From assembly GCA_964448105.1 (NCBI GenBank), contig CAYUVK010000097.1, forward strand, positions 1 through 19,550: DNA of 19,550 bases. The letters are read 5' to 3'. Of this stretch, positions 1-5,916 are shown in pieces (within the stretch, counting starts at the first letter, position 1; each line of letters begins with the position of its first letter). Below the pieces are notes generated by a model. The model searched no databases and was not told the origin of the DNA. It saw only the letters and a list, made by a program, of their open reading frames with translations. Made by a program: the position numbers and the translations under genes. The stretch is from CAVQBP01 sp964448105 (GTDB lineage Bacteria > Bacteroidota > Ignavibacteria > Ignavibacteriales > Ignavibacteriaceae).

Positions 1-557
1 GTAATAGCATCGGTTATGTTAGTTCCTTCGAGATAATAACCAACTTCATCGTTTCTGCCGCCCCTGATGTATACATTATTATTCTGCACAATTACGCCCG
101 GAGTCAAAGAAATCAGGCTATTAATACCTCTAATAGGCAGAGCCTGTATTTGCTCGTTAGTTGTAACCCTAATAGCATTAGTGTTACTTTTATTTATAAG
201 GGGTCTTTGTGCAACTATTTGAACTTCACCAACAGTAATACCTTCGGCAGGTAATTGGAAATTAACTTCTGTTGTTAAATCCGCACTTACACGCACATTA
301 GAAATGGTTACAGCTTTATAACCTATATAAGATGCCTTAACAGTATAAGTACCGGCATCCAGGTTATTGATAACATATTCTCCATTTGCATCAGTAGCTG
401 CGCCGAAAGAGGAACCCATAACAATAACATTGGCTCCTATTAACTGTTCGCCGCTCTGGAGATCTGTAACTTTACCCTTTATTTTTCCCACAGTACCCGC
501 AAAAGTATATGCAGGTATTAGAAGCAACAAAAATAATATGGTAATCTTCCTACTCAT
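1..557 (-). CDS. TonB-dependent outer-membrane receptor, N-terminal part (runs off the left edge)
   Basis: I translated this directly from the minus strand; about 185 codons are visible and there is no stop before the window ends. The product starts with a signal peptide (residues 1-20, MSRKITILF..., probable cleavage after YTFA). A carboxypeptidase-regulatory-like beta-sandwich follows at about 25-105, with the typical pattern GKVTD, GANV, DANGEY, Y-V-K-A-SYIGY. From about 125 comes the start of a TonB plug domain (ALPIRGINSLISLTPGV, then YIRGGRNDE). These features are typical of FCB-group TonB receptors that import a ligand across the outer membrane using TonB/ExbBD energy. The barrel and any ligand clues lie outside the window. 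The ATG is well supported by AAGGAGA about 7 nt upstream, one of the few good Shine-Dalgarno sequences here. Substrate unknown. Confidence 0.88.
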   Translation of the reverse strand, partial: MSRKITILFLLLLIPAYTFAGTVGKIKGKVTDLQSGEQLIGANVIVMGSSFGAATDANGEYVINNLDAGTYTVKASYIGYKAVTISNVRVSADLTTEVNFQLPAEGITVGEVQIVAQRPLINKSNTNAIRVTTNEQIQALPIRGINSLISLTPGVIVQNNNVYIRGGRNDEVGYYLEGTNITDAI

Positions 558-1162
558 ATTCTTTCTCCTTTTTAGTTATTAATAATCATCCTCTGGATTG
601 AACAGTTTGTAACAGTATCAATCCCACATGATTTATTATTATTAATTCATTAAAAAAATTTGAAAAATTGAAATTAAATGACGCATACAATAAGGTGCAA
701 TCATTTATTTTAAAATAAATATGGGAGTATTTTTAGAGAAAAGATTTAAACAATTTCATTAGTTTGTAAAATTTTCTTCTATAAGCTTACCCATGCACCC
801 AATTAATTATTAAATTAAATAATTTACAATTTTTAACGTCCGAAAAAACTAAATTAAAGTCAATATTAATTTTTGAGGGAATGCATCCAAAAAATGCGAT
901 CCCCTTTTATATCTTTAAGTTCTTTCTTAACAAATGAATATAATAGAAATAGTTTTTGTTGAAAAAGGTTATAAATTAAAACCGACTCAATTTATAACTT
1001 TTTTCTTGATTAGTCAATAAAATTCTCATAAAAATTTAAAGAACTGATTTATTATTCAAAGTATTGCAAAAAAGATTTGAATTATACATTTAAAGAGGAT
1101 AATTTATTTGGAAAGGAAATAATATTGCAGCTTAAGTTTGTTTGGATAATTCTAAATAAACT
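558..1162. other. Non-coding AT-rich spacer between TonB receptor and signalling operon
   Basis: No convincing gene is visible in these 605 bases on either strand. Both flanking genes are on the minus strand, so this stretch should hold the end of the phosphatase operon transcript and the promoter and leader of the TonB receptor. It contains a terminator-like hairpin (962-1004, listed separately). It also has a perfect 18-bp A/T palindrome at 703-720 (ATTTATTTT/AAAATAAAT) about 146 bp upstream of the receptor start. I cannot place the receptor promoter with confidence. A small RNA cannot be excluded. Confidence 0.6.
962..1004. terminator. A/T-rich inverted repeat, possible bidirectional terminator
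   Basis: The left arm 962-977 (AAAAAGGTTATAAATT) pairs with the right arm 989-1004, giving 16 pairs with one G-T wobble around an 11-nt loop. Read on the minus strand the right-hand stem ends in CCTTTTT, so it could end the transcript from the signalling operon, whose last stop codon is about 160 nt away. The stem is weak because it is almost all A/T, so termination is only plausible. Confidence 0.38.
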
Positions 1163-2743
1163 TTACTTCTCCGGATTCATTCTTACACTTATTACGCTAA
1201 TATCGTCTTCAAATTTGTTAGACGTAAATTTTTGAAACTCTGCTTTTATTTTTTCTATCGGAGATAATAGATCCGATTCATTAATGCAGGATAAGACACT
1301 ATTTAATTTCGCAACACCAAATTGTTCACCCTGGGAATTTCGGGATTCCATTATACCATCGGTAATCATAAAAACTAAATCATTCGGTTCTAATTGAATT
1401 GTTACATCATGATAATTACCATTTGATGTAAACCCGAGGAGTAACCCTTTAGAATTAATTTTCTTTACTTCACCGGTAGAAAATTTTCTATAAATTAAAG
1501 GGAGATCACCTGCACCGGTATATTTTAGCGTCTTGTTTTGCTTGTTTATAATTATAATAGATAATGTGGTAAAAACTTCGGATATTTTAGAATCTTCATA
1601 AACAGATTTATTTACTTGCTGCATTATATCGCTTGGATTATACTCGACAGCTGACTGAAGTACGACCCGAATCGAGCTTCTTATATAACCGGCATATGCA
1701 TAAGCAAAATACCATGCGCCCCATTTTTTTCCCATAACATCACCAAGTGCAACAGCCAGATTATTTTCATCAAGTTCAAAATAATCAATAAAATCACCTC
1801 CCGGTATTCCCTGGTAAGTCTGATGCCAATATTTAATATCGAAACCTTTGAAGTCAGGAAATTTATCAGGGACTACTTTAGCACCCAATAATCCTGAGGC
1901 TTCATGAAGTTCTGAAACTATTTTTTGTCTTTCTTTATGAAGACTTTTAATCATGGCTTTAATTTTTGCAGTTAATATTTTCGGTCCGGCGGTTTTAATT
2001 ACATAATCATTTATGCCTAATTCATAACCCTCAAGGATATCATTCTCTTCCTCTTTAGCTGTTAAAAAAATAAACGGAATGGATTTTAGCTCTTCACACT
2101 CCAAGAGCATGCGACGAAATTGAAAACCGTCTACAGTCGGCATCATAATATCGGATACTATAATATCCGGCGGATCTGCTTTGGCCAAAGAAAATCCATC
2201 TTCAACATTGTTTGCTACTTTACATTCGAAACCTGCTTGTACTAGGTTATATTGGAATATTTTTGAAACTATTGGATCATCATCTACCAATAAAATCTTT
2301 GAAGTCTTTACTGAGAATGACTGTTCCAGATTTTTTTTAGCACCGTAAACTTTATATATATCGGTCCGTCTTAATAAAGCCTGTACTTTTATAAGCAGAT
2401 CATTAACATCAAAAGGTTTTGTAATTAAATCATCCCCCCCGGCTTCAAGTGCTTCTGATTTATCTTCCAAGGTGTTTTTTGCAGTAACAAATATAAACGG
2501 AAGTACCCGGTGATTTTGATCCTCTCTAACCCTTCGGCAGAAAGTAAAACCATCCATCTCTTCCATTGTAACATCACAAAGTACTAAATCAATTTTCTTT
2601 TCATTTAAAAAACTAAATCCCTCATTAGCCCCTTCAGCTTCAAAAATATCGTAACCGTTTCTTTTAAGGTGATGTCCAATCAGTTTTCTTATGGTAAGAT
2701 CATCGTCAATAATTAATATATTTTTCTTCTCACTAATCGCCAT
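1163..2743 (-). CDS. Dual-receiver response regulator with SpoIIE/RsbU-type protein phosphatase domain
   Basis: A 526-residue cytoplasmic signalling protein with two receiver domains and a PP2C-like phosphatase. Receiver 1 (about 8-127) has the acidic pair D13/D14, phospho-acceptor D57, T87 and K109. Receiver 2 (about 148-267) has D154/D155, D198, T228 and K250, so both look phosphorylatable. A helical linker (268-290) leads to the SpoIIE-type domain (about 300-523). The metal-binding acids expected in this family are visible: GGD at 315-317, GD at 334-335, TDG at 461-463 and the terminal DD at 513-514. Family members dephosphorylate STAS-domain antagonists, and the STAS gene lies 34 nt upstream in the same operon, so it is the likely substrate (inference). 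Tandem receivers suggest two phospho-inputs. No histidine kinase is nearby. The ATG has AGGAAG about 11 nt upstream, a long spacing. Confidence 0.93.
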   Translation of the reverse strand: MAISEKKNILIIDDDLTIRKLIGHHLKRNGYDIFEAEGANEGFSFLNEKKIDLVLCDVTMEEMDGFTFCRRVREDQNHRVLPFIFVTAKNTLEDKSEALEAGGDDLITKPFDVNDLLIKVQALLRRTDIYKVYGAKKNLEQSFSVKTSKILLVDDDPIVSKIFQYNLVQAGFECKVANNVEDGFSLAKADPPDIIVSDIMMPTVDGFQFRRMLLECEELKSIPFIFLTAKEEENDILEGYELGINDYVIKTAGPKILTAKIKAMIKSLHKERQKIVSELHEASGLLGAKVVPDKFPDFKGFDIKYWHQTYQGIPGGDFIDYFELDENNLAVALGDVMGKKWGAWYFAYAYAGYIRSSIRVVLQSAVEYNPSDIMQQVNKSVYEDSKISEVFTTLSIIIINKQNKTLKYTGAGDLPLIYRKFSTGEVKKINSKGLLLGFTSNGNYHDVTIQLEPNDLVFMITDGIMESRNSQGEQFGVAKLNSVLSCINESDLLSPIEKIKAEFQKFTSNKFEDDISVISVRMNPEK

Positions 2744-2777
2744 TAAATATTTATCTTCCTAATAATAACCGAAATCA

Positions 2778-3116
2778 TTATAAATAACTTTGAATAGCCT
2801 CTTCTTTAGATTTATACGATTCGAAAACCCTGTACATCCTTGTAAGTTCGAACATTGAATTAACTGCAGGCTGAAATCCGACTAACTTCATATCTCCCCC
2901 ATGTGATGTTACCTTTTTAAGAGCAACAACTAAAGCACCTAAAAATGTGGAATCAATAAATTCACATTCTGAAAGGTCAACTACAATTTTTTGCCATCCT
3001 TCCTCTATACTGGAGTAGAGGAAAGATTTAAATGCTTCAGCTTCTTTTAAAGTAGCCCTCGTCAGATTGACTTTTTCTACAACTACATTACCGTGTTTTT
3101 CATTAATAAAATCCAT
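2778..3116 (-). CDS. STAS-domain anti-sigma-factor antagonist (SpoIIAA/RsbV-like)
   Basis: At 112 residues this is a single STAS domain, the usual size of SpoIIAA/RsbV proteins. The signature is IVVDLSECEFIDST followed by FLGALV. Ser56, directly after Asp55, aligns with the serine that the cognate anti-sigma kinase phosphorylates in SpoIIAA (Ser58) and RsbV (Ser56). Thr57 replaces the second serine and Phe58 the usual glycine. The later GGDMKLVGFQPAVNSMFELT stretch is also typical. In characterised systems the unphosphorylated protein binds an RsbW-like kinase and frees a sigma factor or other target, and an RsbU-type phosphatase resets it. The phosphatase is the next gene, and an NtrC-type regulator is 35 nt upstream, so all three genes are probably co-transcribed. 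The kinase partner is not in the window, so the target is unknown. Confidence 0.93.
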   Translation of the reverse strand: MDFINEKHGNVVVEKVNLTRATLKEAEAFKSFLYSSIEEGWQKIVVDLSECEFIDSTFLGALVVALKKVTSHGGDMKLVGFQPAVNSMFELTRMYRVFESYKSKEEAIQSYL

Positions 3117-3151
3117 ATTTATTTTACCTGTGTTTTTTAATTGTAAATAAT

Positions 3152-4534
3152 TTATTCAAAAGACCTGTTTTCAATGCTGTATTTATCCATTAACCGATAA
3201 ATAGTAGCCCTTCCTAACTGAAGTTTTTTTGCCGCTTCAACAATATTACCTTTCGTAACTTTCAAGGCATGCTTTATTGATTCTTCTTTTAATCGTTCAA
3301 AAGGAATTATTTCTTCGTCGCTGAATAAACTTCCATTAAAATCATTATTCAATATTGGTTCGGAAGATCTCAAATGCGGCGGCAGATCGTTTACATCTAT
3401 AACATCTTTTTCGGCAATAATTAAACATCTCTCTATTGTATTTTCCATTTCGCGAATATTACCAGGCCAATTATATTCATATATAAGTTTCAAAGCTTTC
3501 TTTGAAAATCCCTTAGTATTTTTTCCTAATTTTTTATTAAATGTATCTAAGAAATGATGAGCTAAAACCAATATATCACCTTTACGCTGCCTAAGTGGGG
3601 GGATATAAATTGGGAACGAATTCAATCTATAATATAGATCTTCTCTAAATTCTTTTTGTTCAACGGCTAGCTTTAGATCTCTGTTAGTTGCGGAAATGAT
3701 CCTGACATCTGTCTTAATTACTTCTGTTCCTCCTACCCGTTCAAATTCCTTTTCTTGAATAACCCGTAAGAGTTTTGCTTGAAGCAGCATTTCAAGTTCA
3801 CCAACTTCATCTAAAAAAAGAGTTCCTTCTTTTGCTAATTCAAATTTACCTAATTTTTTTTGATGCGCACCTGTAAAAGAACCTTTCTCATGCCCAAATA
3901 ATTCACTTTCCAAGAGTTCGCGAGGTATTGAAGCACAATTAATTACAACAAATGGTTTATCTTTCCTTCTGCCGTTATAATGAATTGCACGGGCTATTAA
4001 TTCCTTTCCGGTACCGCTTTCGCCATGAATCAAAACTGTAATATCGTTGTTTAAAACCTTAGAAACCAGTTTAAAAACATCCTGCATTTTATTGTCGGCA
4101 GAAATTAAGTTATCAAAACTATACTCTCTTTTAACGTCTTCTTTCAGGTTTTCAAGCTCTCTGGTTAGGTCGTATTGTTTTATTGCATTTTTTATAACGG
4201 GTTCTAACCTTTGAGTATCAATAGGTTTTGGAAAATAATCATAAGCTCCAAACCTTAATGCTTCCACCGCTACTTCAACACTACCTTGAGCAGATAAAAT
4301 TATCACAGGCAAGTTTTCGTCGTATTGTTTAATTCTTTTTAATGTAGCTAATCCGTCAAGTCCGGGAAGCATAATATCCAGCAAAATTAAATCCGGTTTT
4401 AAATGGAGTTTTCTTAAAACATCTTCTCCATTGTCAAATACTTCAGCCTCATATTTCCATTTATCTTTTACCCAATAAGATAATAATCTTGATATGGCTT
4501 TTTCATCATCTACAATAAAAATTAATTTGTCCAC
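3152..4534 (-). CDS. NtrC-family sigma-54-dependent response regulator
   Basis: A 460-residue activator in the classic three-part layout. The receiver domain (1-120) has D9/D10, phospho-acceptor D53, S81 and K103. The AAA+ sigma-54-interaction domain (about 142-370) has Walker A GESGTGKE at 171-178, the loop GSFTGA at 218-223 (a common variant of GAFTGA) and Walker B LFLDE at 239-243. Arg residues at 297 and 303 fall where the arginine fingers are expected. The C-terminal Fis-type helix-turn-helix is at about 425-455. It should hydrolyse ATP to open promoters held by sigma-54 RNA polymerase. The start is GTG, chosen because AAGGAA sits 8 nt upstream; the nearest ATG is out of frame. It heads the operon with the STAS and phosphatase genes, and a sigma-54 promoter lies upstream, suggesting autoregulation or control by another such activator. 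The cognate kinase is not in the window. Confidence 0.96.
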   Translation of the reverse strand: MDKLIFIVDDEKAISRLLSYWVKDKWKYEAEVFDNGEDVLRKLHLKPDLILLDIMLPGLDGLATLKRIKQYDENLPVIILSAQGSVEVAVEALRFGAYDYFPKPIDTQRLEPVIKNAIKQYDLTRELENLKEDVKREYSFDNLISADNKMQDVFKLVSKVLNNDITVLIHGESGTGKELIARAIHYNGRRKDKPFVVINCASIPRELLESELFGHEKGSFTGAHQKKLGKFELAKEGTLFLDEVGELEMLLQAKLLRVIQEKEFERVGGTEVIKTDVRIISATNRDLKLAVEQKEFREDLYYRLNSFPIYIPPLRQRKGDILVLAHHFLDTFNKKLGKNTKGFSKKALKLIYEYNWPGNIREMENTIERCLIIAEKDVIDVNDLPPHLRSSEPILNNDFNGSLFSDEEIIPFERLKEESIKHALKVTKGNIVEAAKKLQLGRATIYRLMDKYSIENRSFE

Positions 4535-4632
4535 AACATTTTCCTTTTAATTTTAATGGAACTTGTCTTTTAGTTACTTAATAGTTTATATCCAAATATT
4601 AATTTTCAATGATAACGTTTGTAACAAAAATT

Positions 4633-4694
4633 AATTGAAAATTTTGCCGTTCAAAGTAATTATTACTTCTTTCCTGCCGTAAAAATTTTCAATT
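4633..4694 (-). promoter_or_regulatory. Nested inverted repeat in the leader of the sigma-54-driven operon
   Basis: Perfect 13-bp arms AATTGAAAATTTT (4633-4645) and AAAATTTTCAATT (4682-4694) enclose a 36-nt loop. The loop itself contains a perfect 6-bp stem, AAGTAA/TTACTT (4654-4659 and 4663-4668). The motif TGCCGT occurs once near each end of the loop (about 4645-4650 and 4675-4680). It lies in the predicted 5' untranslated leader, 99 nt or more before the GTG start. It could be an RNA stem-loop or a protein-binding dyad; the A/T bias makes chance occurrence possible. Confidence 0.35.
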
Positions 4695-4799
4695 TTACAC
4701 TAAATTATTAATATTCACATTAGTATCGATATCGTTTATTCATAAAATCCGTTTTAACTTTATTCCTTATCTTTACAAGAAAAATTGTTCCCAAATGAG

Positions 4800-4814
4800 G
4801 CAAATCTTGTGCCA
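4800..4814 (-). promoter_or_regulatory. Sigma-54 (-24/-12) promoter of the signalling operon
   Basis: On the minus strand, reading down from 4814, the sequence is TGGCACAAGATTTGCC. It matches the sigma-54 consensus TGGCAC-N5-TTGC, with exactly 10 bases between the invariant GG (-24) and GC (-12). The predicted start is near 4788, giving a leader of about 255 nt before the GTG of the NtrC-type gene. A sigma-54 promoter ahead of a sigma-54 activator gene is strong mutual support. The divergent transporter cannot use it because it points away. Confidence 0.78.
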
Positions 4815-4845
4815 AAATAAGATTTTTTTATTTTATATTCTATTT

Positions 4846-4864
4846 TTGAGATAAATATTCTCAA
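4846..4864. promoter_or_regulatory. Inverted repeat TTGAGA-N7-TCTCAA upstream of the sigma-54 promoter
   Basis: Perfect 6-bp arms with a 7-bp spacer, centred about 67 bp upstream of the predicted sigma-54 start. NtrC-family activators bind dyads upstream of such promoters, usually at -80 to -150, so this is a candidate activator site, but short and A/T-rich. Confidence 0.28.
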
Positions 4865-5038
4865 TATATTATCGAATGATTCTTAAAATAAATTAGACCT
4901 AAAAGATTTTTCTTTACAGTTTCAGAATATTATTTCTTATCTGTTTCTTAAGAATTAAATTTCTAATAAATTTAGTACGACTATACAATAAGTAAATTTT
5001 TGGCAATAACCAGTCATATTTCTTATTTTTATTTCTAA

Positions 5039-5890
5039 ATGGCAAAATTATTAAAACGCGCTACTTATTTATCTTTAATTACAAATATTTTCCTTTTTGT
5101 AATTAAGGCTATTGTCGGACTCTTTTCCAATTCCATTGCTGTTATTTCTGATGCAATAAATTCTTTAAACGATATTATTTCATCCGCAGCAATTATGTAT
5201 AGTGTTAGAGTATCTTTAAAAAACCCGGATGAAGAACATCAATTCGGCCATAATGCTGCCCAGCCAATTGCGGTTTTTTTAATCGCTCTATTTGCATGTA
5301 TTGTAGGAATTGAGGTAATTAAAGCATCAATTGAAAGAATAATTAGTCCATATATTACCCATATAAACTCTGAAGTTTATGTGGTTCTTGTAATCACTAT
5401 AATTATAAAGCTTATTTTAACCCAATATCAATCTAAAATTGGGAAAACGTATAAAAGCCCCGGCTTAAAAGCTAGTGCCGTAGACAGCCTGAATGATGTT
5501 TTAGCTTCTTCTCTTTCCATAATAGGAGTAATTGGGGTTCAATTAGGATTAAGATATATTGACGGAATAGCCGGTATTTTAATTGCTTTATTTATATTTA
5601 AATCAGGTTATGAAATAGCAAAGGAAAATATTGATTACTTAATGGGAAAGGCTGCAGATGAAGATGTTATTCTCGAGATTGCCAACAAAGCTTTAAAAGT
5701 GGAAGGGGTTAAAGGGATAAATGAATTAAAATCTTATTACGTTGGGAATAAATTTCATATCGAAATTCACATCGATGTAAATAAAAATGTTTCCACGGAA
5801 GAATCTCATGAAATCGGAGTTAAAGTAAGGGAAGAAGTTTTACGGCTCGCCGATATAAATAAAGTTTTTGTCCATATTGATCCGGTTTGA
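5039..5890 (+). CDS. Cation diffusion facilitator transporter, probably Mn-type
   Basis: A 283-residue inner-membrane metal/proton antiporter of the CDF family. About six transmembrane helices fill residues 10-195, followed by a cytoplasmic ferredoxin-like domain (about 205-283, ending VFVHIDPV) that mediates dimerisation in the family. The helix-2 metal pair is N41-xxx-D45 within VISDAINSLNDIIS, and the helix-5 pair is D149-xxx-D153 within KASAVDSLNDVLAS. Zn/Fe-type CDFs such as YiiP carry His in helix 5 (HxxxD). Asn-Asp-Asp-Asp is the pattern associated with Mn exporters of the MntE group, so Mn(II) efflux is my inference. HQFGHN (67-72), after helix 2, is a family hallmark. The ATG has no clear Shine-Dalgarno. 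The gene stands alone and converges on the DUF4175 gene 26 nt away. Confidence 0.9.
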   Translation: MAKLLKRATYLSLITNIFLFVIKAIVGLFSNSIAVISDAINSLNDIISSAAIMYSVRVSLKNPDEEHQFGHNAAQPIAVFLIALFACIVGIEVIKASIERIISPYITHINSEVYVVLVITIIIKLILTQYQSKIGKTYKSPGLKASAVDSLNDVLASSLSIIGVIGVQLGLRYIDGIAGILIALFIFKSGYEIAKENIDYLMGKAADEDVILEIANKALKVEGVKGINELKSYYVGNKFHIEIHIDVNKNVSTEESHEIGVKVREEVLRLADINKVFVHIDPV

Positions 5891-5916
5891 GGGAAGCGGA
5901 GACTGCTAAAAGCAGA

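Larger units (their letters stand above)
4535..5038. promoter_or_regulatory. Divergent intergenic region between NtrC-type operon (minus) and CDF transporter (plus)
   Basis: These 504 bases contain no convincing gene. On the minus strand they hold a sigma-54 promoter (4800-4814), a dyad upstream of it (4846-4864) and a 255-nt leader with a nested inverted repeat (4633-4694). A perfect 10-bp palindrome TTCTTAAGAA sits at 4945-4954. The promoter of the plus-strand transporter must also be here, but I cannot place it; the sequence just before 5039 has no clear Shine-Dalgarno. Confidence 0.65.

Noticed and set aside
703..720. Perfect 18-bp palindrome ATTTATTTTAAAATAAAT upstream of the TonB receptor
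   Set aside because: It is made only of A and T in a very A/T-rich spacer. Such palindromes are expected by chance, and nothing else marks it as an operator.
877..903. Hairpin GGGAATGCAT / ATGCGATCCC in the left spacer, followed by CTTTTAT on the plus strand
   Set aside because: It has an internal A-A mismatch and a wobble, and no plus-strand gene upstream needs a terminator here. On the minus strand it has no T tract.
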